64,000 nucleotides of DNA from Leguminivora glycinivorella (lineage: Eukaryota; Arthropoda; Insecta; Lepidoptera; Tortricidae): contig NC_062979.1 of assembly GCF_023078275.1 (NCBI RefSeq), forward strand, positions 18,829,848-18,893,847, read 5' to 3'. The notes under the pieces were generated by a model. It searched no databases, was not told the DNA's origin, and saw only the letters and a program-made list of their open reading frames with translations. Position numbers and translations under genes: made by a program. Within the stretch, counting starts at the first letter, position 1, and the number at the start of each line of letters is the position of its first letter. Shown piece after piece: positions 24,801-36,171 of this stretch.

Positions 24801-27800
24801 CAATACAATACTAAGCCTGATGTGATACCGAATTTGTAGTAGCCAGAAAATGTACTTGAAGGAAATGAAATTGAAACGATTCCAAATCCCCATTCAAAAA
24901 TTATTATCTCCAAGTCAAACGGCAAAAATTAATTTTTTCAGGCATGTGACATATAGCCTATTAGCCAAGCTATATGATACTACTAAGTCTGATGTGATAC
25001 CCAATTTGTAGTAGCCAGAAAATGTGCATGAAGGAAATGGAATTGAAACAATTCCAAATCCCCATTCAAAAATTATTTTCTCCAAGTTAAACGGCAAAAA
25101 TGAACTTTTACAGGCATGAAACATATAGCCTATGAGCCAAGCTACACGACACTACTAAGCCTTACGTGATACCGAATTTGTCGTAGCCAGAAAATGTACT
25201 TGAAGGAAATGGAATTGAAACTATTCCAAATCCCCATTCAAAAATTACTACCTCCAAGTTAAACGGCAAAAGTGAACATTTTTAGGCATGAAACATATAG
25301 CATATTAGCCAAGCTATATGACACTACTAAGTCTGATGTGATACCCAATTTGTAGTAGCCAGAAAATGTGCATGAAGGAAATGGAATTGAAACAATTCCA
25401 AATCCCCATTCAAAAATTATTTTCTCCAAGTTAAACGGCAAAAATGAACTTTTTCAGGCATGTAACATATAGCCTATGAGCCAAGCTACACGACACTACT
25501 AAGCCTTACGTGATACCGAATTTGTAGTAGCCAGAAAATGTACTTAAAGGAAATGGAATTGAAACTATTCCAAATCCCCATTCAAAAATCATTATCTCCA
25601 AGTCAAACGGCAAAAATGAACTTTTTCAGGCAAGTGACATATAGCCTATTAGCCAAGCGACACGACACTATTAAGCCTTACGTGATACCGAATTTGTAGT
25701 AGCCAGAAAATATACATGAAGGAAATGGAATTGAAACAATTCCTAATCCCCATTCAAAAATTCTTATCGCCAGGTCACACGGCAAAAATAAACTTTTTCA
25801 GGCATGTAACATATAGCCTATTAGCCAAGCTACACGACACTACTAATCCTTACGTGATACCGAATTTGTAGTAGCCAGAAAATATACATGAAGGAAATGG
25901 AATTGAAACTATTCCAAATCCCCATTCAAAAATTACTACTTCCAAGTTATTTAAACGGCAAAAGTGAACTTTTTTAGGCATGACACCTCTAGCCTATTAG
26001 CTAAGCTACAATACAATACTAAGCCTGATGTGATACCGAATTTGTAGTAGCCAGAAAATGTACATGAAGGAAATGTAATTGACTCTATTCCAAATCCCCA
26101 TTAAAAAATTATTATCTCCAAGTTAAACGGCAAAAATGAACTTTTTCAGGAATGAAACATATAGCCTATTAGCTAAGCTACACGACAATACTAAGCCTTA
26201 CGTGATACCGAATTTGTAGTAGCCTGAATATGTACTTGAAGGAAATGTAATTGAAACTATTCCAAATCCCCATTAAAAAATTATTATCTCTAAGTTAAAC
26301 GGCAAAAGTCAACGTTTTTAGGCAAGTAATATATAGCTTATTAGCCAATCTACATGATACTATTAAGCCTTACTTGATACCGAATTTGTAGTAGCCAGAA
26401 AATGTACTTAAAGGAAATGGAATTGAAGCTATTCCAAATCCCCATTCAAAAATTATTATCTCCAAGTAAAACGGCAAAAATGAACTTTTTCAGGCATGTG
26501 AAATATAGCCTACTAGCCAAGCTACACGACACTACTAAGCCTTACGTGATACCAAATTTGTAGTATCCAGAAAATGTACTTGAAGGAAATGGAATTGAAA
26601 CTATTCCAAATCCCCATTCAAAAATTACTACCTCCAAGTTAAACGGCAAAAGTGAACATTTTTAGGCATGAAACATATAGCATATTAGCCAAGCTAAATG
26701 ACACTACTAAGTCTGATGTGATACCGAATTTGTAGTAGACAGAAAATGTACATGAAGGAAATGGAATTGAAACAATTCTTAATCCCCATTCAGAAATTAT
26801 TATCTCGAAGTTAAACGGCAAAAATGAACTTTTTCAGCGATGTAACATATAGCCTATTAGCCAAACTACACGACACTACTAAGCCTTACGTGATACCGAA
26901 TTTGTAGTAGCCAGAAAATGTACTTGAAGGAAATGGAATTGAAGCTATTCCAAATCCCCATTCAAAAATTATTATCTCCAAGTCAAACGGCAAAAATGAA
27001 TTTTTTCAGGCATGTGACATATAGCCTATTAGCCAAGCTACACGACACTACTAAGCCTTACGTGATACCGAATTTGTAGTAGCCAGAATATGTACTTGAA
27101 GGAAATGGAATTGAAACTATTCCAAATCCCCATTCAAAAATTATTATCTCTACGTTAAACGGCAAAAGTGAACTTTTTTAGGAATGAAACCTCTAGCCAA
27201 TTAGCTAAGCTACAATACAATACTAAGCCTGATGTGATACCGAATTTGAAGTAGCCAGAAAATGTACTTAAATGAAATGGAATTAAAGCTATTCCAAATC
27301 CCCATTCAAAAATTATTATCTCCAAGTCAAACGGCAAAAATGAATATTTTCAGGCATGCGATATATAGCCTATTAGCCAAGATACACGACACTACTAAGC
27401 CTTACGTGATACCGAATTTGTAGTAGCCAGAAAATGTACATGAAGGAAATGGAATTGACTCTATTCCAAATCCCCATTCAAAAATTATTATCTCCAAGTT
27501 AAACGGCAAAACTGAACTTTTTCAGGAATGTAACGTATAGCCTATTAGCCAAGCTACACGACACTACTAAGCCTTACGTGATACCGAATTTGTAGTAGCC
27601 AGAATATGTACTTGAAGGAAATGGAATTGAAACTATTCCAAATCCCCATTCAAAAATTACTACCTCCAAGTTAAACGGCAAAAGTGAACATTTTTAGGCA
27701 TGAAACATATAGCATATTAGCCAAGCTATATGACACTACTAACTCTGATGTGATACCCAATTTGTAGTAGCCAGAAAATGTGCATGAAGGAAATGGAATT

Positions 27801-28380
27801 GAAACAATTCCAAATCCCCATTCAAAAATTATTTTCTCCAAGTTAAACGGCAAAAATGAACTTTTTCAGGCATGTAACATATAGCCTATGAGCCAAGCTA
27901 CACGACACTACTAAGCCTTACGTGATACCGAATTTGTAGTAGCCAGAAAATGTACTTAAAGGAAATGGAATTGAAACTATTCCAAATCCCCATTCAAAAA
28001 TCATTATCTCCAAGTCAAACGGCAAAAATGAACTTTTTCAGGCATGTGACATATAGCCTATTAGCCAAGCTACACGACACTATTAAGCCTTACGTGATAC
28101 TGAATTTGTAGTAGCCAGAAAATATACATGAAGGAAATGGAATTGAAACAATTCCTAATCCCCATTCAAAAATTCTTATCGCCAGGTCACACGGCAAAAA
28201 TAAACTTTTTCAGGCATGTAACATATAGCCTATTAGCCAAGCTACACGACACTACTAAGCCTTACGTGATACTGAATTTGTAGTAGCCAGAAAATGTACA
28301 TGAAGGAAATGGAATTGAAACAATTCCTAATCCCCATTCAAAAATTATTATCTCCAATTCAAACGGCAAAAATGAACTTT
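21851..28380 (-). repeat. 172-bp satellite array, left segment 3
   Basis: About 38 monomers up to the orientation switch. It includes the last two left-array chimeric monomers (blocks at about 21942 and 23676). The region 24.06-25.1 kb contains local short-range duplications: a pair of nearly identical monomers near 24.36-24.6 kb, and the 24.06 and 24.73 kb monomers repeat each other. The last monomer stops abruptly after AATGAACTTT at 28380. No gene is present. Confidence 0.93.
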
Positions 28381-28422
28381 ATATTGATTTAAACTAACAC
28401 GATCTTCACTCATATTATTAAT
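28381..28422. other. Array inversion joint: non-satellite spacer
   Basis: About 41 bp of AT-rich sequence with no clear match to the monomer separates the two opposed arrays. To its left the satellite reads in one orientation; from about 28423 (AGTGTCGTGTAGC) it reads as the reverse complement. The spacer holds ACACGA-TCTT-CACT at 28397-28410. This can fold back on AGTGTCGTGT at 28423-28432 with a 4-nt bulge and a 12-nt loop, as if a fold-back or template switch made the joint. Confidence 0.8.
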
Positions 28423-31400
28423 AGTGTCGTGTAGCTTGGCTAATAGGCTATATGTCACATGCCTGAAAAAGTTCATTTTTGCCGTTTGACTTGGAGATAA
28501 TGATTTTTGAATGGGGATTTGGAATAGTTTCAATTCCATTTCCTTTAAGTACATTTTCTGGCTACTACAAATTCGGTATCACGTAAGGCTTAGTAGTGTC
28601 GTGTAGCTTGGCTAATAGGCTATATGTCACATGCCTGACAAAATTCATTTTTGCCGTTTGACTTGGAGATAATAATTTTTGAATGGGGATTTGGAAACGT
28701 TTCAATTTCATTTCCTTCAAGTACATTTTCTGGCTACTACAAATTCGGTATCACATCAGGCTTAGTATTGTATTGTAGCTTAGCTAATAGGCTAGAGGTT
28801 TCATTCCTAAAATAGTTCACTTTTGCCGTTTAACTTGGAGATAATAATTTTTGAATGGCGATTTGGAAAGGTTTCAATTCCATGTTTTTCATGTACATTT
28901 TGTGGCTACTACAAATTCGGTATCACAACTTTATACTATAAGTTTTATTAAGATTCTAACTGGCTATTTAAATCTGTTTTTAGTACAGCTGTACCTTGTT
29001 TACTTTGAACGCAATCACTTAGCAGCCGAATTCATTCCAAATGGGGATTTGGAATAGTTTCAATTCCATTTTCTTTCATGTACATTTTCTGGCTACTACA
29101 AATTCAGTATCACGTCAGGTTTAGTAGTGTCGTGTAACTTGGCTAATAGGCTATATGACTAATGCCTGAAAAAGTTCATTTTTGCCGTTTGAATTGGAGA
29201 TAATAATTTTTGAATGGGGATTAGGAATTGTTTCAATTCCATTTCCTTCATGTACATTTTCTGGCTACTACAAATTCGGTATCACGTAAGGCTTAGTAGT
29301 GTCGTGTAGCTTGGCTAATAGGCTATATGTCACATGCCTGAAAAAGTTCATTTTTGCCGTCTGACTTGGAGATAATGATTTTTGAATGGGGATTTGGAAT
29401 AGTTTCAATTCCATTTCCTTCAAGTACATTTTCTGGCTACTACGAATTGGGTATCACGTAAGGCTTAGTAGTGTCGTGTAGCTTGGCTCATAGGCTATAT
29501 GTTAGATGCCTGTTAAAGTTCATTTTTGCCGTTTAACTTGGAGAAAATAATTTTTGAATGGGGATTTGGAATTGTTTCAATTCCATTTCCTTCATGCACA
29601 TTTTCTGGCTACTACAAATTGGGTATCACATCACACTTAGTAGTGTCATATAGCTTGGCTAATATGCTATATGTTTCATGCCTAAAAATGTTCACTTTTG
29701 CCGTTTAACTTGGAGGTAGTAATTTTTGAATGGGGATTTGGAATAGTTTCAATTCCATTTCCTTCAAGTACATATTCTGGCTACTACAAATTCTGTATCA
29801 CGTAAGGCTTAGTAGTGTCGTGTAGCTTGGCTAATAGGCTATACGTTACATTCCTGAAAAAGTTCAGTTTTGCCGTTTAACTTGGAGATAATAATTTTTG
29901 AATGGGGATTTGGAATAGAGTCAATTCCATTTCCTTCATGTACATTTTCTGGCTACTACAAATTCGGTATCACGTAAGGCTTAGTAGTGTCGTGTATCTT
30001 GGCTAATAGGCTATATGTCGCATGCCTGAAAATATTCATTTTTGCCGTTTGACTTGGAGATAATAATTTTTGAATGGGGATTTGGAATAGCTTTAATTCC
30101 ATTTCATTTAAGTACATTTTCTGGCTACTACAAATTCGGTATCAAGTAAGGCTTAATAGTATCATGTAGCTTGGCTAATAAGCTATATATTACGTGCCTA
30201 AAAACGTTGACTTTTGCCGTTTAACTTAGAGATAATAATTTTTTAATGGGGATTTGGAATAGTTTCAATTACATTTCCTTCAAGCACATATTCTGGCTAC
30301 TACAAATTCGGTATCACGTAAGGCTTAGTAGTGTCGTGTAGCTTAGCTAATAGGCTATATGTTTCATTCCTGAAGAAGTTCATTTTTGCCGTTTAACTTG
30401 GAGATAATAATTTTTGAATGGGGATTTGGAATAGAGTTCCATTTCCTTCAAGTACATATTCTGGCTACTACAAATTCTGTATCACGTAAGGCTTAGTAGT
30501 GTCGTGTAGCTTGGCTAATAGGCTATACGTTACATTCCTGAAAAAGTTCAGTTTTGCCGTTTAACTTGGAGATAATAATTTTTGAATGGGGATTTGGAAT
30601 AGAGTCAATTCCATTTCCTTCATGTACATTTTCTGGCTACTACAAATTCGGTATCACGTAAGGCTTAGTAGTGTCGTGTATCTTGGCTAATAGGCTATAT
30701 GTCGCATGCCTGAAAATATTCATTTTTGCCGTTTGACTTGGAGATAATAATTTTTGAATGGGGATTTGGAATAGCTTTAATTCCATTTCATTTAAGTACA
30801 TTTTCTGGCTACTACAAATTCGTTATCACATCAGGCTTAGTATTGTATTGTAGCTTAGCTAATAGGCTAGAGGTTTCATTCCTAAAAAAGTTCACTTTTG
30901 CCGTTTAACGTAGAGATAATAATTTTTGAATGGGGATTTGGAATAGTTTCAATTCCATTTCCTTCAAGTACATATTCTGGCTACTACAAATTCGGTATCA
31001 CGTAAGGCTTAGTAGTGTCGTGTAGCTTGGCTAGTAGGCTATATGTCACATGCCTGAAAAAGTTCATTTTTGCCGTTTGACTTGGAGATAATGATTTTTG
31101 AATGGGGATTTGGAATAGCTTCAATTCCATTTCCTTCAAGTACATTTTCTGGCTACTACAAATTCGGTATCACGTAAGGCTTAGTAGTGTCGTGTATATT
31201 GGCTAATAGGCTATATGTCGCATGCCTGAAAATATTCATTTTTGCCGTTTGACTTGGAGATAATAATTTTTGAATGGGGATTTGGAATAGCTTTAATTCC
31301 ATTTCATTTAAGTACATTTTCTGGCTACTACAAATTCGGTATCACATCAGGCTTAGTATTGTATTGTAGCTTATCTAATAGGCTAGAGGTTTCATTCCTA

Positions 31401-32070
31401 AAAAAGTTCACTTTTGTCGTTTAACGTAGAGATAATAATTTTTGAATGGGGATTTGGAATAGCTTCAATTCCATTTCCTTCAAGTACATTTTCTGGCTAC
31501 TACAAATTCGGTATCACGTAAGGCTTAGTAGTGTCGTGTAGCTTGGCTAATAGGCTATATGTTACATCGCTGAAAAAGTTCATTTTTGCCGTTTAACTTC
31601 GAGATAATAATTTCTGAATGGGGATTAAGAATTGTTTCAATTCCATTTCCTTCATGTACATTTTCTGTCTACTACAAATTCGGTATCACATCAGACTTAG
31701 TAGTGTCATATAGCTTGGCTAATATGCTATATGTTTCATGCCTAAAAATGTTCACTTTTGCCGTTTAACTTGGAGGTAGTAATTTTTGAATGGGGATTTG
31801 GAATAGTTTCAATTCCATTTCCTTCAAGTACATTTTCTGGATACTACAAATTTGGTATCACGTAAGGCTTAGTAGTGTCGTGGAGCTTGGCTAGTAGGCT
31901 ATATTTCACATGCCTGAAAAAGTTCATTTTTGCCGTTTTACTTGGAGATAATAATTTTTGAATGGGGATTTGGAATAGCTTCAATTCCATTTCCTTTAAG
32001 TACATTTTCTGGCTACTACAAATTCGGTATCAAGTAAGGCTTAATAGTATCATGTAGCTTGGCTAATAAG
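28423..32070 (+). repeat. 172-bp satellite array, right segment 1
   Basis: About 21 monomers in the opposite orientation to the left array. One chimeric monomer is present (block about 28928-29040; its HindIII site is lost by substitution). Local duplication is visible: monomers around 29.75-30.1 kb and 30.43-30.77 kb share the same variants, as do 30.73 and 31.24 kb. The segment ends at the CR1-like LINE after GGCTAATAAG. No gene is present. Confidence 0.94.
28928..29040 (+). repeat. Foreign 113-bp block in chimeric monomer (right array, first of 12)
   Basis: Same block as at 5270-5382 in the opposite orientation. The dyad at its edge is explicit here: ATTCCAAAT at 29034-29042, GGGG, then ATTTGGAAT at 29047-29055. 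Further right-array copies start at about 39177, 41256, 42122, 45405, 47906, 49639, 50510, 53796, 56291, 57854 (one extra T) and 63753. Edge-only remnants occur at 45763 and 54146. Confidence 0.85.
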
Positions 32071-32681
32071 ATAAGATAAAGATAAGATAAAGATAAAAAT
32101 CATTTATTGTATAAACCATTCTACATATGGCGCCTTAACCTACGTTACAAGAACAACTTACTCTCTAAACATTTAAGGTACTAGATACTGATTACACCTA
32201 AAACCAGTTACACAAAGATAAACGCAAAAATAGATGGTGCATCAGTAGAACAAAAAAATAAAAAATAAACAGGGATTGTGGAAGAAACATTGGCGCCTGT
32301 GTAGTGGCAACAAAAGGACGCCACTCAGCATATGCTATGATATGAGTACCACAGCGCTGGTCTTCCGTAGCGCCCCGGGTTGAGGGGTAGCTTTAGAACT
32401 ATTACCTAGGTAATGGCAAATCTATAATATTGCAGAGCACAAGAACACAGATATTGAGGGGAACAGTTGTAGTTGGAAATATGCATACACAAAGATACTA
32501 GTTATCGAAACAGTTAAGGGCAGGTTTATATAAATTTTGAGATACTGACGTGACGGTTAGGGTTTAACTTTTATGTACCATTATTATTATGTATAAAAGA
32601 TATATTAAAATAATATTTAATTATAATTGAAACTGTATATTTTGGTTTAATGAGGCAATAGAAAATACGTATAATATTATA
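32071..32681 (-). other. 3' UTR and terminal repeat of CR1-like LINE
   Basis: 611 bp after the ORF2 stop. The terminal 27 bp on the plus strand are ATAAGATAAAGATAAG-like repeats. The rest is AT-rich with one GC-richer patch (32340-32390) and no ORF. Confidence 0.75.
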
Positions 32682-35630
32682 TTAATAAGAATCCACGGAA
32701 CGCAGCGAGCACGGCATCTGCAGACTAAAAAGATATTTTTTAAATTTTAATTTAAAAGTGAATATAGACGTGGCATTACGAATAGGAGGAGGTATGTTGT
32801 TCCAGCATTTCGTAGCAGAGTAACGAAAACTGCCACGAAATGCTGCTGCACTGCCGTGTCTCGGACAGATTAGTCGAGTAGCTTCTCTGGTCGGGCGGGT
32901 GGAAAACTTTAATTTATTGTAGAGATACGGAGGTTGTTGATAATGGATCACACCGAAAAGCAGACAAGCAAAGTGCAAAGAACGTCGTGCATCCATTTTC
33001 AACATCCTACCGCTATTGAGATAGGGAGTGACATGTGTTCGGGGAGGGATGGGGAAGCAGAAACGGGCGCAGGCGTTTTGAATGCGTTGAAGAAGAGTTT
33101 TAGAGCGAGCCAGTAGGCAACCGTTGATTACTGTGTCGACATAATTAAGACGCGATAATACTAGTGTATCACATAATTGTATCCTAAGGTCTACACTAAG
33201 ATGTTCGCGCACCTGGTACAGGACTCGTAGTCTATAAAAACAGCTTTTAGCTACTTCAAGAACATGTCTTTCAAATCGAAGCTGTTCGTCCACAAGCAAC
33301 CCGAGATTACGTGCTATGGTGACTCGTTCAAGAGGATCCTTACCGAGGAGTACTTCAGGGCCCAAACTGGTAACTTTTTGAACTTGACCTTTAGTACCGA
33401 GCACTATAAATTTAGACTTTGTGGGGTTGAGTACTAAATCACAGTGTTCAGACCAGTCTACAATACGTGCAAGATCTTGATTCAGTAACTCAACAGCAGG
33501 CTGAGTCTCCTGAGGGAGAAATGTTTTGTACATTTGCAGATCATCTGCGTACATATGGAAATTGCAATTGTGTATGCAACTTGAGATGTCCGCCACATAT
33601 AAAATAAACAATATCGGTCCCAAAATCGATCCCTGAGGGACTCCGCAATTCACAAAGGTATTTTGAGAGAAATCTGTTAATCCGGAAGAATTACGTAGCC
33701 CTACTCTTTGAGAACGACCAGAGAGGTAACTATCAAACCACTTTATTGTTCCCTCATCAAAGCCATAGTACGCAAGTTTGGACAAAAGCAGCGAGATATT
33801 TATTGTGTCGAAGGCACGCGAAAAGTCCAGAAGGACTAGGATAGACGCTTCTCCTTTATCTTGTGCCGTGAGTACATCATCTATGACGTCCAAAAGGGCT
33901 GTGGCGGTACTACGCGCTTTTCGAAATCCAGACTGCTTATTCGGTAATATATTATTAGTCTCTAAGAATGCAGTCAACTGTTGGCAGACTATCTTTTCCA
34001 ATACTTTTGACAAGGAACAGAGGATACTGATTGGCCTGAGGTCCTTTACATCTGTAGGCTCTGGTGTTTTAGGTATTGGCTTAACTATTGCTGATTTCCA
34101 GTTGTCTGGGAAAGTACCAGTAATAATGGATTGATTTATCATTTTAGTGACAATATTTAATGTTCTGGGTAATGTGAGATCAATCATGTTTAATGTGATG
34201 TCGTCAGTGCCAACCGCGTTACTCGTAAAAGACTGAATGACTTTGAGAACAGCATATTCATCGACAGGTTTTAATCTGAAACTACTGGAGCCAAATCTAT
34301 GGAACTCATAGTATGTTAGACTGGAGATGGAGACGCCTCTACCCCCAGGTAAGTTAAGAAAGTGATTATTGATTTGATCTGGATTGTGGAAGCTAGATGG
34401 TAAATCATTGCTTTTTTTAAAGTTAGCTATGTTACTTTTAATGTTTTGCCAGAGCAGCCGGGGATTTTTTTCATTATCAGTTATACGGGTTTTAAAAAAG
34501 GCTGACTTTTCAGTATAAAGGGCAGCACTAACTATGCTTTTTAAGTCCTTATAGTACTGTTTGTGTGTGTCGAGGCCTGAATTACGATATCTTGCGTATG
34601 CTTCATCACGGAGTCTCATCATTTCTCTTACCGTAAAAGTGATCCACGGATGAGATTGTTTTTTAATAAGGGATCTCTTAAAAGGCGCGTGAAGTTCGAA
34701 AAGCCGTAAAATAGACACATTAAAATGGCAAACGGTGTCATTGACGTTGTCACAAACCAAACGTTCCCAGTTAATAGATTCAAGGTCAGCATGGAATCTT
34801 GGCATATCGATATCATTAAGCGGTCTGTACACTACCCATTTTGGGAGAGGTTTGGGTTTCTTAATGCGGAGTTCGGTGGTTATAAACGCATGGCTACTCA
34901 GATCGGGTATGTGATTCACTGTTACATTGCTTATTTTTGTATTTGAACAAATCAGATCAATGAGAGTCTCCGAATGATCGGTAAAGTGGGTCGGTTGATT
35001 AACGAATTGTGATAGTTGTACAGTTGTCAAGAAATCTGATAACTTAAGTGTATTAGGATCGTGCGATCGTAAAGTATTAATATTAAAGTCCCCTAGCAGT
35101 ACGATATGGTCATATGATGATAGGGAACATATTGACTCAGATAGTGCATCCAGGAAAATGTCTACTCCCTGCCATGGGGGCCTATACGCGGTACCAATGG
35201 CAATTTTAGTACTATTAAGTTTGATGCCTAGCCACATTTGTTCAACAGAGGGAGTCATAGGTGTTGTAATTACACGCGTGCGAATATCCTTACTTATGTA
35301 GAAGCCTACACCCCCACCGCGTGTGCGCTGGCCGGGCGGGCGCGGCGCGTGCCGCAGTCGGTAGCCAGCCGGGGCCGGCGCGCGCGCCTCCTCGCCGGCG
35401 CGCAGCCAGGTCTCATTAATGGCTAGGATATCTACAGCATGACGGTTCAAGGCCACTAGAAACTCATCATGGCGGGTCCCAAGCGACCCGGCGTTCAATA
35501 AGCCTATTTTAAGATTTTTATTTTTAATGAATTCAATAACATAAGCAAACACTAACTGGCAAAACAGACAATTAATGAGTAACTGTTTTAGAACACTCAT
35601 ATGGCGGCGTTCAATGGTTAATAAATGCAT
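32682..35630 (-). CDS. CR1-like ORF2: AP-endonuclease and reverse transcriptase
   Basis: Two-domain enzyme of LINE retrotransposition that nicks target DNA and copies element RNA from the nick. The start is set at the Met at 35630 (982 codons), because the endonuclease begins soon after (KIGLLNAGSLGTR) and 982 aa fits CR1 ORF2. The frame is open to 36458, but that extension is AT-rich filler and then overlaps ORF1 out of frame. Endonuclease motifs include INETWL (catalytic E73), GGGVGFYI, LLGDFNIN and a final LSSHAFI. RT motifs include LRPISIL, SGFRKARST, LDFSRAFD (D602), GVPQGSILGP and YADD (D696, D697), so the polymerase looks intact. The endonuclease end motif has SSH where SDH is usual. 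No frameshift or stop is present. Confidence 0.85.
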   Translation of the reverse strand: MHLLTIERRHMSVLKQLLINCLFCQLVFAYVIEFIKNKNLKIGLLNAGSLGTRHDEFLVALNRHAVDILAINETWLRAGEEARAPAPAGYRLRHAPRPPGQRTRGGGVGFYISKDIRTRVITTPMTPSVEQMWLGIKLNSTKIAIGTAYRPPWQGVDIFLDALSESICSLSSYDHIVLLGDFNINTLRSHDPNTLKLSDFLTTVQLSQFVNQPTHFTDHSETLIDLICSNTKISNVTVNHIPDLSSHAFITTELRIKKPKPLPKWVVYRPLNDIDMPRFHADLESINWERLVCDNVNDTVCHFNVSILRLFELHAPFKRSLIKKQSHPWITFTVREMMRLRDEAYARYRNSGLDTHKQYYKDLKSIVSAALYTEKSAFFKTRITDNEKNPRLLWQNIKSNIANFKKSNDLPSSFHNPDQINNHFLNLPGGRGVSISSLTYYEFHRFGSSSFRLKPVDEYAVLKVIQSFTSNAVGTDDITLNMIDLTLPRTLNIVTKMINQSIITGTFPDNWKSAIVKPIPKTPEPTDVKDLRPISILCSLSKVLEKIVCQQLTAFLETNNILPNKQSGFRKARSTATALLDVIDDVLTAQDKGEASILVLLDFSRAFDTINISLLLSKLAYYGFDEGTIKWFDSYLSGRSQRVGLRNSSGLTDFSQNTFVNCGVPQGSILGPILFILYVADISSCIHNCNFHMYADDLQMYKTFLPQETQPAVELLNQDLARIVDWSEHCDLVLNPTKSKFIVLGTKGQVQKVTSLGPEVLLGKDPLERVTIARNLGLLVDEQLRFERHVLEVAKSCFYRLRVLYQVREHLSVDLRIQLCDTLVLSRLNYVDTVINGCLLARSKTLLQRIQNACARFCFPIPPRTHVTPYLNSGRMLKMDARRSLHFACLLFGVIHYQQPPYLYNKLKFSTRPTREATRLICPRHGSAAAFRGSFRYSATKCWNNIPPPIRNATSIFTFKLKFKKYLFSLQMPCSLRSVDSY

Positions 35631-36171
35631 TTTAAATTTTATGCCACTACTACTGATTTTTAATGTTGTTACATTGTTGTGATTTTGTTGGTGATTTTTT
35701 TGGGAGTATAATTGAAGGAAATTACGTAGAAGTATTAAATAATAAATATCATGCAGTTTATATAAATACTTATTTAATTCGTAATACACATATAGGTCGT
35801 ACATGAAAATAAATAACCGGTTTAAAAAATATTTATGGGTACATAAGTATAAAAATAGTTGTAATTTTCTAACCGTCAGAATCTTACTATTAAAAGAGTT
35901 AACAATATCAAGTACACATATGATAGTTACAGCACGAGCATACAAGTATAATAATTTTGTTTGTATTTTACAAATTTTCAGAGATTTTGTGGTATCACTA
36001 GCTATATTATTATTGTAAGTTCTAGGACCTGAAAAAATTACAATATGTATATAAGCAGATATGTATAACATTTCGGTATGCATTTTTCTTATTATTTGAG
36101 ACTTAATATTATAAAGAAATACAGTACATAATATAATGATTGTTACAATGCTTGAAATATCACAACTACAC
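35631..36171 (-). other. AT-rich spacer between ORF1 and ORF2 of CR1-like LINE
   Basis: About 540 bp between the ORF1 stop and the chosen ORF2 start. It is open in the ORF2 frame, but composition (runs of Tyr, Leu, Ile, Asn codons) suggests chance openness in AT-rich DNA. Whether ORF2 is reached by reinitiation or from an earlier start cannot be told from sequence. Confidence 0.5.

Noticed and set aside
1747..28380. CRISPR-like regular repeat array
   Set aside because: There are no short repeats with unique spacers; the whole 172-bp unit is repeated, and the context is eukaryotic.
28340..28430. tRNA or small RNA gene at the inversion joint
   Set aside because: The spacer is only about 41 bp, with no cloverleaf or A/B box; the fold is better explained as a repair footprint.
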